This document shows, piece after piece, positions 1 through 9,378 of a stretch of DNA of 28,045 nt. Origin of the DNA: Chara braunii. Taxonomy: Eukaryota; Streptophyta; Charophyceae; Charales; Characeae. A program made the translations under genes and the position numbers. The stretch lies in the NCBI GenBank assembly GCA_003427395.1, contig BFEA01000438.1:139750-167794 (forward strand), in the 5' to 3' direction. Position 1 is the first letter of the stretch, and each line of letters starts with the position of its first letter. Under the pieces are notes generated by a model. It was not told the origin of the DNA. It saw only the letters and a list, made by a program, of their open reading frames with translations, and did no database searches.

Positions 1-316
1 CTCTCACACACACACCAAAAAAAAAAAAAAACAAGGAAAAGAAATAGCAAGACCAGAACAGCAGTACACTGGCCCTCGGTTCGGCGGACAAAAACGACAA
101 TCACAGGATGATTCGGTAAATCAACCAACCAACTACTCACCTCACCCATCTATTAAACCTCACCCTTTTACTAAATGACGCAGTCCAACAATGGAATAAA
201 AGCAACAAAAACGAGTGAACAGTCCAGCGACAATAATTACCCATTGAGCTCATTTCGATCAGAAAATCAGGAAAAGAAACAGCAGAAGGCTTCCTAATGG
301 TTCCACAGATACTTAC

Positions 317-380
317 CCCCATGCGCTCCACCACCAGCTTTCGTTAGCCTGCTCGACGCCTTGTCCACGAACTCCTTTGG
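317..380 (-). CDS. candidate internal coding exon (64 bp), minus strand
   Basis: On the minus strand a segment is bounded by an acceptor-like TTGTCCACAG (just above 380) and a strong donor GTAAGTAT (begins at 316). Read in phase 0 it encodes PKEFVDKASSRLTKAGGGAH plus G, with no stop. The exon at 4084-4818 ends in phase 0, so the two could be joined across an intron of about 3.7 kb. Further exons may lie between them or beyond the left edge of the window. No protein family is recognised. The exon is inferred from splice signals and an open frame only; a chance match to both signals is the alternative. Confidence 0.4.
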
Positions 381-461
381 CTGTGGACAACACACCATGT
401 AGCACAACAATTGCCGTGTTAATCACTCAGACACCACACACCACATCCCTTCCATTATGTG

Positions 462-466
<5 letters not shown>

Positions 467-518
<52 letters not shown>

Positions 519-532
519 CCCCCCCCCTCTCT

Positions 533-609
<77 letters not shown>
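467..609. repeat. compound microsatellite (CT)n-(C)n-(GT)n
   Basis: About 50 bases of CT dinucleotides are followed by a run of 12 C, a short CT remnant, and about 70 bases of uninterrupted GT. All long open frames across this segment are dipeptide-repeat artefacts. It lies inside the putative intron of the minus-strand gene, where it would read as AC then AG. Confidence 0.97.
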
Positions 610-736
610 GTCTTCTCCAATGCTCAACCCCACAAAGAGGATGATTGTGCCAGACTATTTCGCTGGACTTCTCATGAGGAGGTTGAACCCCAACAACTGG
701 CCCAGGATGCGCTTCGCTCTAAAGACTGATGAATAA

Positions 737-1980
737 GGACCCACCACGTTGCTCAGGGTTAGCGATACCCTGAAAGAGAAAAGTGATCGACTTTACTCAC
801 ACCAACCCTGCGATCCTAGCAGACTGTCCATCCAACCCCATGACAAGAATAGGCAGTAAGTCTCAGAAATTTGTCTGTCACCAGCGACTGCCATAAAACC
901 CCACTCTACATACACCACTCAGCGTGTGCACGTGTGAGGGTGAGTCTCTGCTGTTGTAGGATGGCTAATACTTGCTCAGTGCAAGACACTCCAGATCTGC
1001 ACATGGGCAAATGACTACAAAGCACCAGCGAAACCACCCCTGCTTAAATCCTGCAATTACACGACGAGTACCTGTCTGGGGAAGGTTCGGCATTTTAAAT
1101 GGGTGACCAGCACCCCCAAACCTGCAAGTGCCCTCGCTTAAAATCTGCGACTGAACAGAGCAGGGGGGAGGGGGGGGGGGTTGTTCAAAACGGGGGGGTG
1201 TTCAAAACTTCAGACAGGTTCTAGTACTCTTAACACTACCCTCTTCACCCAACAAGAACACAATGTCAATCTTAGCGGTATTCAGGGCAACTTTCAGTCT
1301 AGATACGGAGACAATGCCCACACATTCTCTTCCGGGGGAAACGGTAGGAATCCTCCACAGCTTGCCGAAGGCTACGGACCCCCCTCGTCTGCTCCCAACA
1401 CCAGTCCTCTACACCTGCCCAACCCTGACCAGAACCCATCGAGGCCCCAACACCGTACAAGGCTATACATGTGCGAAGAGGCCCCCCATAGTAACCGAAG
1501 CATCCTCGCCTGTTCAAATACTTAACTACGCTGAAACTTTAATACACAATAAAAATAGCTTAAGGTGGTTGCAGTCCGTGCCTAAAGAGAACCCAAAGGC
1601 AAACAAGAAACGAACTGCGGGAATTGCAATCTTAAATTAGCAGGTCGTATTCCACGACAGTTCTGTCTTCGAAAAGCTTTGTTCTTCCATTGATTGAGAA
1701 GCTCAGCCACTTGTCGTATACTTCGTGTCATCTGACTACCAAGCACTGCCACCGCCAGGCCGGACAGGGTCTCTGAGTAGCAGCTCAAGAGACCCTGTCG
1801 CGGCCAAGGTCCACGACCTACCTCATTGATCTGCAGCAGTTCAAACTTCAAACACATATCTCAAGGCCGCAGCCCAGGAAAAAAAAAGAAGGTACGGTAG
1901 CTTAGTCTAAGGCCAGGTACATCCGGTAGACCGGTTGGTTTGTCAGTCCAGCCAGCCCAGTCCAGTCAGCAGCTCAGTCC
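737..1980. other. no gene recognised; one faint MITE-B relic
   Basis: No supported coding region. A G-rich run lies at 1161-1180. Around 1236-1320 the order CTCTTCACCC, then a core with CAACTTTCAGTCTAGATACGG, resembles the hairpin element at 13083-13192, so this is probably an old, truncated copy. The small frames elsewhere show no motif and no compositional signal. Confidence 0.5.
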
Positions 1981-2484
1981 CAGGAAAGTTCAGTGAACAG
2001 TCCAGACACGTCAGACGCCGACCGCCGCCAGCGATTTGAGGGCACTGGTCCGAAAACTACAAGATGGGATGTGAAGCATCGAGCACAGGCGGACAACTGC
2101 AGCAAAGCGTCAACATCTTTTCCATTGAGTTTGTTGTGGACGCGCTGCTGCGGTCTTTTGAAGCCAAGTATGGAGTGAAAGTGGAAGTCTGCAGCCGAAG
2201 AGTGGTAGTCGACGTGTCCGGTGCCATAGCTGTAGTGCAAGCGAGAGTGAAAGCGAGGAAGACATTCACAGAGTGAGGGAGTCCTAAGGGTAGAGAGAGA
2301 GAGTTGTGACCAATGCAGCCAGACCGTATACATTTTTTTTTTCTTTCTTCGCTGTATAAGAAGTTATATCTTCCAGACAAATTTACGGAGTTTTCATACC
2401 TTGTCTTGGCTTTCATCTAGCCTGTGAGCTTTGGTCGGCTGAAGTGTTTCATTGGTGTGAACACTGTGGAGCAAGATGCTCTCT

Positions 2485-2558
2485 GAATCCTAACGGGAAT
2501 CGAACCCCATATCCCCTGCTTGGAAGGCAGACAATTTACCTTTAATCTATATCCACCC
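2485..2558 (-). pseudogene. degenerate tRNA-Gly(UCC)-like sequence
   Basis: Read on the minus strand this 74-base segment has an anticodon arm TCTGC-CTTCCAA-GCAGG with a seven-base loop and anticodon UCC, and a B-box GGTTCGATTCC that fits the pol III consensus exactly. The core TGCCTTCCAAGCA is the same as in plant nuclear tRNA-Gly(UCC). The acceptor arms do not pair and two T-stem pairs fail, so it is not a functional tRNA. It is either a tRNA pseudogene or the head of a tRNA-derived SINE. Confidence 0.7.
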
Positions 2559-2593
2559 TCTAAGCCTAAGTATTTCTCAGTTACCGATGGTGT

Positions 2594-2627
<34 letters not shown>

Positions 2628-2699
2628 ATGGAGTGAAATACAAAACCTGAAACCCGATGCAAGCAATCAGTTAAAGGCTGAATAGCAAATGCTGCAAGT

Positions 2700-3030
2700 G
2701 CCAGATGAAGACCGGCATCCTGCCAAGCTAGCCAAGGGCATATGCTAACACTTTCATGGATGTACTTTCTCGATAACTACAGCCAGATTCGGTCAAAATA
2801 AGTCCGAGTGTGAATGTGCGACCAAGTTAGAGGACAAGGCAAGCAACCTTCCCTCCATATAACACAAGATTGAAACAATTGACAAACCAAACAAATGGCT
2901 GCAAATATCAGAGGAAATCCCAGCATCCCGCAGAGCTGGGCAGGGCATATAGTAACGCTTTCTTGGATGTACCTTGCTGCAATGACGGTCAGATTCAGTC
3001 AAAAGCGTCCGAGCGTTGATGTGCCCACCC
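2700..3030. repeat. two diverged direct copies of a ~125-bp segment
   Basis: About 2700-2825 and 2905-3030 share the same order of words: AGCTAGCC/AGCTGGGC, GGGCATAT, TTTCATGGATGTAC/TTTCTTGGATGTAC, CAGATTC, TCAAAA, TCCGAG. The copies are well diverged, so this is an old duplication or two inserts of one repeat family. No coding content. Confidence 0.7.
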
Positions 3031-3455
3031 ACGGGACGACCTGTTGAACCCAGGGATTCCCAAAAATATGAAGCAGAGAAATATAGCGAGAAGAAAGAAA
3101 GAAAGAAAAACAATAATCCTTTCATTATGTTGCTGTCGATGTTAATGCAGGGCAGCAGACAAATACATTAAAGCCCTTGGGTATACGCATTTTCACTGCC
3201 AGAGCATGGAGAATCATTGACGAACAGACAGGTATGCAGCATGTGCAATTAGCAAGCATTTACTTGTCCACCACATCATCATCGACTTCCACGGAACGGA
3301 GGGTGCACAACGTGGACACATCATCATCATCGACGACTTCCACAGAAGGGAGGGTGCACGTAGTTTTTTCTGCTTTCGTTTCTTTTTCTTTCCTTCAAAA
3401 ACGGAGGACAGCTGGTAGCCGACACTGCAGCCTTCACTTTCGTTTTCCCTTTTTT

Positions 3456-3547
3456 AAGTTTTTTCCTTATTAAATGGACACATCATGACTACTAAACAAT
3501 CAAGTTTTTTACTTATTAAATGGACACATCATGACTACTAAACAATC
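3456..3547. repeat. 46-bp tandem duplication
   Basis: 3456-3501 and 3502-3547 are the same 46-base unit (AAGTTTTTT..CTTATTAAATGG...AACAATC) and differ at one base (C or A at unit position 10). The near identity implies a recent slip or duplication. Confidence 0.95.
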
Positions 3548-3561
3548 CATTGATATCCTAT

Positions 3562-3650
3562 GGGCCTAGCTCAGTTGGTGCATCCATGAACTGTTGAAAT
3601 ATGAATCAGACCCCAGTTCGAATCCAGATACAATCAGAAAAAAAAAAAGA
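3562..3650 (+). mobile_element. tRNA-derived SINE copy 1, with A-run
   Basis: The sequence starts with an A-box TAGCTCAGTTGGTGC and has a B-box AGTTCGAATCC about 45 bases later, the spacing of an internal pol III promoter. The anticodon-like loop reads TTGAAAT, with a GAA triplet that hints at tRNA-Phe. The head is followed directly by an 11-base A-run, as expected for a retroposed SINE. Related copies lie at 3838-3911 and 25607-25673. Confidence 0.75.
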
Positions 3651-3837
3651 CAACATCCATTAACAGTGCCCCTGTGGAAACCGTTCAAAACACCACTACC
3701 GCGACACTGACTCCGAAGGTCCAGTTCTGGAAGACCCACCCACTCCGAATGGGACTCTTTACTGCGACCGTTTGAATCGTACGCCAAGCATACAGTAATT
3801 CCGAAAGTACAGACATTAAAAACAAGTGTACCAACTG

Positions 3838-3911
3838 GCATAAGCTCAGTTGGTACAGCCATGAACTGTTGAAATAGGAATCAGACCCAAGTTCGAATCC
3901 AGATGCAACCA
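3838..3911 (+). mobile_element. tRNA-derived SINE copy 2
   Basis: Closely similar to 3562-3637: AAGCTCAGTTGGTACAGCC, then ATGAACTGTTGAAAT and GTTCGAATCCAGAT are shared in order. It has no A-run, so it is truncated or comes from a different subfamily. It lies about 190 bases from copy 1 in the same orientation. Confidence 0.75.
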
Positions 3912-4083
3912 CACGAACAGAATTGGATAATTCCAAATTACCCGAGACCGGTCAGGGCAATGACGATGATGGTGATGATGATGATGATATCTCAAGGCTG
4001 TCACCCTTTTCAGGAGAGAGGGAGGGGGGGGAACATAGTAGTAGTAGTAGTAGTAGTAGTAGTCGAAGCAGCAGCACACATAC

Positions 4084-4818
4084 CTTCCGACCACGCTTCC
4101 TTGGAGGCGAGGAATCTTCCCCGCCATCTTTCTCAAAAGATGAAGTCTCCGATGGAGAGGATGACGGCGATACACCCCGACCAGGTCCTGGGCCCCTTCC
4201 GCTTCCTCCTGCCCCACGTCGGCCAGCATGAGGCGCACTTTCTTGCGACAGACTCTGGAGCTTCCGCTTCTTCAGCGGAGCACTGGGCAATGAAGCTGCA
4301 GAACATTCTTCATCCTCGTCGTCATCGTCCACATCGTAATCTTCCTCTTCTTCCTCCACCTGCTCTTCCTCCTCTTCCTCCTCATCCCCATCATCATCAT
4401 CATCTTCATCATCAACAACTCCAGCATCACCATTACCATTTTGCTCCCTCCTGTGCAGACTGTCTGCCATGCCGGCAAAACTCGCTGAAGATGTCCCATT
4501 CCGATGGTGATGATGCAAAGAGTCCTGGCCACGTGATTTCAACAGCCTCGAGGTGGAGGAGGAGAGAGCAGCGGAAGAAGAGACAGAACCTGCAGCAGCA
4601 GTGGCAGAAGGGGGCAGACAACCACCGGCCGCAGCAGAAAACGATGACGTCAGTGATGACTTCAGCACAACGCCCGCCACGCCCGCCACGCCCGACGCCG
4701 TCGACGACGTCGAGGCATTTCGGCTGTTGAGATGGTGATGATGAGGATGATGCTTATTATGACCAGATGTGGATTTCGAAGGGAGCTTTAAGATGAGCTT
4801 CAGTTTTCCATCCTCCAT
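4084..4818 (-). CDS. first coding exon of an uncharacterised acidic, low-complexity nuclear-type protein
   Basis: Open for 245 codons from the ATG at 4818 and ending at a strong donor, CGGAAG|GTATGTG, in phase 0. The frame is open upstream to 4887, but the Met at 4818 starts the plausible peptide MEDGKLKLILKLPSKS. In order the protein shows a basic/hydrophobic N-terminus, a His-rich patch (around residues 19-29), a Ser/Ala/Thr-rich stretch, another His run (around 100), an acidic Asp/Glu tract (about residues 133-170), a PLKKRKL nuclear-localisation-like motif, a Gly/Pro/Arg stretch, and PPRKRGRK, which resembles an AT-hook or second NLS. This composition suggests a chromatin or transcription protein, but no catalytic domain lies in this exon. 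The exon at 317-380 may follow it. Frames in the opposite strand here are shadows of the same low complexity. Confidence 0.6.
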
Positions 4819-4887
4819 GAGAGGGAGGAAGGGGGTTAAGGAGATAATCACGGGGTGGTGGCGGCAGCGGCACGTGCCAAGGTCCAC

Positions 4888-5310
4888 TCAGCACCCAGAG
4901 CCCCAAGCGTGACTTCCGTCGTATCCAGGCTTTGCTGCCTGCATAGAACATCTGAACATAACAGAGCAGGACAAAAACCACACAACACAAGTACGTCAAA
5001 CGTCAAAAGCAAGAAAGACAACCGTGGGACATTCAGAAGGACAGGGATAGGAAGAGAGTGAGGGAGGAAAGATATGACATGAGCACTCTGCACTGCTCAA
5101 CCTACAAGAACCTCTGCGAAAACAACAAGAATAGAAAACTCTAATCTGCCAGCAAGAAACAGCAGGATACAAAATGACAGAGAAGAACAGGGAGAGCGGC
5201 CTATTACTTTGCTGAATGAACACACATTGACATCAACACAAGCCAAGGCAACAAAAATATGCTTGATACAACATAACCTCAACACTCTGGTTTCCACTGT
5301 TTTTTAGAGT
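4888..5310. other. probable 5' flank of the minus-strand gene; nothing else seen
   Basis: Upstream (on the minus strand) of the 4084-4818 exon. No clear TATA box or upstream exon could be assigned, and no repeat was recognised. The promoter of the gene, if real, should lie in or beyond this stretch. Confidence 0.35.
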
Positions 5311-5374
5311 CTAGTTGCACTACTCGCCATCCGCCACAATTCATGGCAGATGCGTGGCGAGTTAAAAACAACTA
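5311..5374. mobile_element. 64-bp foldback element (MITE-E, short form)
   Basis: CTAGTTGCACTACTCGCC at the left faces GGCGAGTTAAAAACAACTAG at the right. The outer CTAGTTG/CAACTAG and the inner ACTCGCC/GGCGAGT pair. The TACTCGCC word is shared with the larger element just downstream, so these are related foldback sequences. Confidence 0.6.
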
Positions 5375-5393
5375 GAATCGTGGCGAGTTGGGG

Positions 5394-5615
5394 GCGTGGT
5401 TGCACTTACTCGCCGCTACTTTACATCCACAGAAAAGTAAAAAAAAAACGTCCACCTAATCTCCAGCGGTGAAGCCGTGAGCTCACCAAGATGTGATTCT
5501 GTGGAGGGGTCACAAGGACGACCCTCCACACTCTGTGGCAGACTGAAAAAAGGAACTGGGCAAAAGTTCTGACAGGTTTTCTCGCACCGAATTTGGCGAG
5601 TAGGTGCAACCACGC
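5394..5615. mobile_element. MITE-E: 222-bp element with 21-bp terminal inverted repeats
   Basis: The left end GCGTGGTTGCACTTACTCGC and the right end GCGAGTAGGTGCAACCACGC are reverse complements except for one mismatch (with one further matching base inside each). The interior has no coding capacity. Immediately to the right, GCACCTACTTGCC and TTGGCGG (5614-5638) look like a further fragment of the same family. Target-site duplication is not clear. Confidence 0.75.
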
Positions 5616-5894
5616 ACCTACTTGCCAAACTTGGCGGACGGTGCATAGCGCAACTACCGGTAGGCCCTTGAAAAGAACGGGGTAAGCCTCAATAACATAC
5701 ATGCAACCGACGGGCCGCACAGCCATGAGGTGTGTGGTCCACTGTGCGCTGCCCGGCACCCGCCCGTGCAGCGCACCACCAGCAATTTCTTTATTTTGTT
5801 GTTTTGTTTCCTGTTCTCCTAGATACACAAGAGTGTACTACCCAAGGAACAGATCCTGTTCCTGTACAGTCGTACAAATTTCTATGTATCACCC

Positions 5895-5908
5895 GCGGTC
5901 ATGACCGC
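5895..5908. other. perfect 14-bp palindrome in a CG-rich cluster
   Basis: GCGGTCATGACCGC reads the same on both strands. The next 60 bases repeat parts of it (CGCATGCGGTCATGGTCATG, CCCGCGGG, CACCCGC). This may be a protein-binding cluster or an eroded inverted repeat; nothing decides between these. Confidence 0.6.
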
Positions 5909-6017
5909 AGGCCATTTTACCGCATGCGGTCATGGTCATGCCCGCGGGAGGCACCCGCAGGGGCCAACCGCAGCCAAAAAAAACCGTGATTTTTTAAAAA
6001 TAGAATAATAGGCCAAA

Positions 6018-6381
6018 ATATATATATATATATATATGGGGTTGTAGGGTTTGAAATTCCCTACATCCCCATAGTTGGGATTTTTTAAAAATAGAAATCG
6101 AGAAAACAAATATTAAAATCAAAATGAGTGTGTGTGTGTGTGGGTGTGGGTGTGTCTGTGCGTGTGCGTGTGCGTGTGTGCGTGTGTGTGTGTGCGTCTG
6201 TGTGTGTCTGTGCGTGTCCATGTGTGCGTGTCCATGTGTGCGTGTCCATGTGTCCGTGTCCATGTGTGCGTGTGTGTGTATGTATGTGTGTGTGCGGGCG
6301 CACGTGTGTGTGTGCGCCCGCGTGTGCGTGTGTGTGTGTGTGCGCACGTGTGTATGTGTGTGGGCGCGCGCACGCGCGCGT

Positions 6382-6412
<31 letters not shown>

Positions 6413-6580
6413 CATGTGTGTGTGTGTGTGCGCGTGTGCCGGGGGGGGGACAGGAGGGAGGACCCCTCCCCCACCAATCAATCAACCAACCAACCAACCA
6501 ACCAATCAATCAATCGATCAATCAATCAATCAATCAATCAATCTATCTATCAATCTATCAATCAATCAATATTTCTTTTC
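6018..6580. repeat. microsatellite block: (AT)n, GT-rich tract, (AATC)n
   Basis: An AT run at about 6018-6037 is followed by about 315 bases of GT with scattered C/A substitutions (6124-6440) and then by CAAC/AATC tetranucleotides (about 6475-6572, with a few ATCT units). The word TTTTTTAAAAATAGAA occurs on both sides of the AT run (about 5990 and 6083). The long Cys/Val and His/Thr frames here are artefacts of the repeat. Confidence 0.95.
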
Positions 6581-7107
6581 TATTTTTTATATATGTTTTT
6601 TTCACACACCAAAAACCACCCCCCCGAAAATATTTTTTTTTAACTCTTTTTTTCAAGGGGGTGGGGTCGGGGTTCCGGAACCCCAATCCGCAACCCCCTT
6701 CCCCAACCCCCTCTCCCCTCAGCCGCGGCGGGCCGCCGAAGAAAGGGCCCTCGCGGCCGCGGCCGCAAGGGATTCATAGACAAATTTTCTTTCCGTCTCA
6801 GTCGGCATGAGAAATAGTCTCAAATAGGTCTTTTGAACAGCAGTCTTGACAATTAGGTGGTAACATTACTCTCCCAACCTGTTTTTTTTTCCCATCCTAC
6901 AACAAAGTTTCGAAAGGGGTGCGAGTGACCACTGATCCAAGCGTGTGTCACTTTCTTTTTTCGGGGTGCCTATTTCCTTCGTGCGCCACACGGATCCCAT
7001 GAGCTTGTGCCCCAATCGTGCAAAATCGCCTGCACGGCCCGGCTTGATAATTTAACATTCATCCGATTCCATCAGAACTCTAGCCCATAACCTGTTTTCC
7101 AAGGGAT

Positions 7108-7798
7108 TCATCTGGACAACCGAGTGGACGAGTATTGTGGGTGACTACCATCCGTCTAGTATCCCACCTCTACAACAACCTGGGCTTAAAATAAAATTAA
7201 AAAAAAAAAAAAGCGCAGTTCCATGTGAGCATGTTTCACATGGGCCAGGTTTCCTTTCCAATTTAAGCAAAAGAGAAAAAGAGGGACAAAATCACATCAG
7301 GATGGAGAGAGAGAGAAAGCACAACCAGGTAAAATCCGCCTGCATAAGCTGACGAATCGATCAGCATCTATTGGCGACATAAACGGCACTCCAAGATCTA
7401 AAGCCTCCAACGTTGGCTACCTACTACAGAGGTCCTCGGGAGTCAGAAAGGACAATTTTTTGGTGAAATGGCCCAAAGGCGTAACGATCATCTAGACAAC
7501 CGAGTGGCCGAGTCCTGTGGGTGACTGCCATCCGTCTAGTATCCCACCTCTACAACAACCTTTCCGATTTAAGCAAAAGAGAAAAAGAGGGACAAAATCG
7601 CATGAGGATGGAGAGAGAGAAAAAGCACAACCAGGTAAAATCCGCCTGCATAAGCTAACGAATCGATCAGCATCTATTGGCGACATAAACGGCACTGCAA
7701 GATCTAAAGCCTCCAACGTTGGCTACCTACTGCAGAGGTCCTCGGGAGTCAGAAAGGACAATTTTTTGGTGAAATGGCCCAAAGGCATAACGATTATT
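7108..7798. repeat. tandem duplication, ~310-bp unit, left copy carries a ~70-bp insert
   Basis: 7108-7489 and 7490-7798 align from CATCT(G/A)GACAACCGAGTGG to TAACGAT(C/T)AT with few differences. The left copy has about 70 extra bases after CTCTACAACAACC: an A-rich run with 13-14 A, then CATGTGAGCATGTTTCACATG. The right copy runs into the Gypsy RT relic, so the unit is probably non-RT sequence or decayed pol sequence from just downstream in that element. Confidence 0.9.
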
Positions 7799-8340
7799 GC
7801 TCTGCTTCTATACACTTTATGCAGGAGCTGACCATGCCTAGGTACGACTGCACATCTCTTACTAACCATGGGCTTTGGCACTCCCTCAACATCCGCAACT
7901 TTCTTTGCCTCCGGCTGAACTTCAAACCCATCGATGAAATGCCAAAGGTACAAGATGTCCCTCTCCTCAACGACTTAATGATTGTCCTCAGATGCTGCAC
8001 ATGCCCCTCGTAGTTGAAGCTATGGAGCGGGATATCACTCAGGTAGACAACCGCAAAGCTATAGAATAGGTCCTTGAGACATCATTCACAGCAGGCTGAA
8101 ATGTCACATGTGCATCCGTCAGCCCGATCGGCATGCCTCATAACTTCCATATCTGGTTCTGATCAAAGCTTTATCCTCGTCTGCAGGCTCCACATTGATC
8201 CGATGGAATTTCAGTCTCACACTCTTTCAACAGGTCATCTATCCATGGCAGCCGCTCCACGTTTCTTAAGCCGCCAATACACGGCCCCAGCGTTGCTGAA
8301 AAGAAAACTCGTCGCCTACACAAATTTTGGAAGCCCAGCA
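7798..8340 (-). pseudogene. Ty3/Gypsy reverse transcriptase core, degenerate
   Basis: Translating the minus strand in shifting frames gives the ordered landmarks of a Gypsy RT: LPWIDDLL (near 8250-8230), then RTRYGSYE-like residues, MPIGLTDAHVTFQPAVNDV (about 8134-8078), a broken version of the catalytic region, YEGHVQHLRTIIKSLRR (about 8015-7965), then FIDGFEVQPEAKKVADVEG and VRDVQSYLGM (7870-7838), which is the end of the RT and start of the RNase H linker. Several frameshifts and stops make it non-functional. The catalytic YxDD is not intact (it reads roughly as LSDI in the drifted frame). The upstream part of the RT is displaced to 8810-9240 by inserted elements. Confidence 0.8.
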
Positions 8341-8572
8341 CCGTAGATAAATCGAATCAGCAGCAGGCGGCCTCCGAAAAGGGCCCACGACCGATAGTTA
8401 GATGTACTGGTGGTTTAAACCACCAGTCCACCTGGTCCTGGAGGCGCTCCACTGCACCAAGCTTTGCCGAACTGCCAGCCTCACACTTTTTTTCTTGTTT
8501 GGCTGGCATCGCCAGCCATCGTGGTCCGGTAGAGGCCCGAGGCACAAAATTTTTGGAGTAGGCGACGAAACA
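8305..8572. mobile_element. compound inverted-repeat structure centred on TTAA with MITE-A ends
   Basis: GTACTGGTGGT (ends 8414), TTAA (8415-8418) and ACCACCAGT (from 8419) form two MITE-A termini back to back around one target site. Farther out, TCGTCGCCTAC-CAAA-TTTTGG (8309-8331) is matched in reverse complement by AAATTTTTGGAGTAGGCGACGA (about 8547-8568). Between these pairs the two arms differ. The right arm (8419 to about 8615) is homologous to 25799-25955. Confidence 0.65.
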
Positions 8573-8811
8573 TGTTCTGCAAGGCTGGTGCTCTGCGCTG
8601 TCGGTTAAAGCCACCTGCCTCTTTCCAGCTATTTCGCCCTGACACACTAGTTAACCTGCCTCGTTAAAAATACTCGACCGGACTAAAATGGTTGGCGACG
8701 CCAGGAAGAGAGGAAACCCTTCGCGCCCCCCGGGTTTTCTTTTTGGGTGCAACGCCGCAATCCAGGTCAAGAAACAAGTCCTCCAAGGGACCGGTGATTT
8801 GTAATGTTGTT

Positions 8812-8960
8812 CAATCCATGGTAATCAATGGACAAACTCCTTCCTTCTTTAGGACAAAAGAGCAATGGTGCCACCTACAGTAAGGAGATGTTGGGCCGCA
8901 TCCATCCTTTGTCAATCATCTCTTTCTACTACTATTTCATCAGTTCAAATTGGATCCATT
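8812..8960 (-). pseudogene. Ty3/Gypsy RT N-terminal fragment, copy 1
   Basis: On the minus strand the sequence reads KGWMRPNIS, then a decayed PVLF-like stretch, CPKEGRSLSIDYHGLN, the classic start of a Gypsy RT (the RP-S region and the CIDYRxLN box). A stop and a frame shift interrupt it. It belongs upstream of the LPWIDDLL part at 8250, from which it is separated by inserted repeats. Confidence 0.75.
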
Positions 8961-8962
8961 AA

Positions 8963-9083
8963 ACCACCAATACTTCCTAAAGTTGTGCCCATTAACAACC
9001 CCCAATTTTAGGAAACATACGGGCCACTACAGGAGCGCCCAAATTCATCCTGCTAGAAACGTTTCTACTCCAATTTTTTTCCA
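8963..9083 (-). mobile_element. MITE-A copy, truncated on one side
   Basis: TTAA (8959-8962) precedes ACCACCAATACTTCCTAAAG. The body (GTGCCCATTAACA...CGGGCCACTACAGGAGCGCCCAAATTCATCC) is the reverse complement of the complete element at 12881-13030. The second terminal repeat is missing. Confidence 0.85.
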
Positions 9084-9089
9084 CAGTTC

Positions 9090-9238
9090 AATCCATGGTA
9101 ATCAATGCACAAACTCCTTCCTTCTTTAGGACAAAAGAGCAGTAGTGCCACCTACATTGAGGAGATATCGGGCCGCATCCATCCTTTCTCAATCGGCTCT
9201 TTCTACTGCTATTTCATCAGTTCAAATCGGATGCATTA
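9090..9238 (-). pseudogene. Ty3/Gypsy RT N-terminal fragment, copy 2
   Basis: The better-preserved copy: on the minus strand it reads FELMK, then KEPIEKGWMRPDIS, a decayed stretch, PKEGRSLCIDYHGLN. The LCIDYHGLN box is intact here, where copy 1 has SIDYHGLN. The MITE at 9241 cuts the coding sequence just N-terminal of FELMK. Confidence 0.78.
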
Positions 9239-9240
9239 AA

Positions 9241-9378
9241 ACCACCAGTACTTCCTAAAGTTGTGCCCATTAACAAGCCATGATTTTAGGAAACATACCG
9301 GCCACTACAGGGACGCCCAAATTCATCCTACTAGAAACGTTTCTACTCTATTTTTTTCCACAGCCAATAGCTGGGCCA
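9241..9378 (-). mobile_element. MITE-A copy inside Gypsy RT sequence
   Basis: ACCACCAGTACTTCCTAAAG follows ATTAAA, and the body matches the complete 12881-13030 element in reverse complement as far as AATAGCTGGGCCAA, a few bases short of the far terminal repeat. It interrupts the Gypsy RT frame directly, so it is younger than the retrotransposon insertion. Confidence 0.87.

Larger units (their letters stand above)
8810..9363. repeat. 277-bp tandem duplication containing Gypsy RT N-terminus and a MITE-A
   Basis: 8810-9086 and 9087-9363 both start with TTCAATCCATGGTAATCAAT and share the same series of words to TTTTTTCCACAG. Each copy contains a Gypsy RT N-terminal fragment (minus strand) and a MITE-A copy starting at a TTAA-like site. 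Since both copies carry the MITE, the duplication came after the MITE insertion. Confidence 0.92.

Noticed and set aside
423-736. Open frames rich in Leu-Ser, Cys-Val or His-Thr
   Set aside because: They are translations of the CT and GT microsatellites.
641-736. Short plus-strand reading MIVPDYFAGLLMRRLNPNNW and on to a stop
   Set aside because: It looks protein-like but is only 31 codons, lies in the putative intron next to a microsatellite, and has no recognised motif or clear splice context.
2064-2276. 70-codon plus-strand frame MGCEASSTGGQLQQS...
   Set aside because: No motif, no splice signals judged convincing, and overlapping frames of equal length on the other strand.
3903-4730. 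Plus-strand 275-codon frame rich in His/Pro
   Set aside because: It is antisense to the minus-strand exon at 4084-4818, which has a splice donor and NLS motifs. The plus-strand frame mirrors its low complexity.
5994-6810. Long frames of up to 228 codons on both strands
   Set aside because: They are artefacts of the GT and AATC repeat block.
8300-8660. Overlapping frames on both strands with similar peptides (WWFKPPVHL)
   Set aside because: The similarity of both strands is due to the inverted MITE-A ends, not to a gene.
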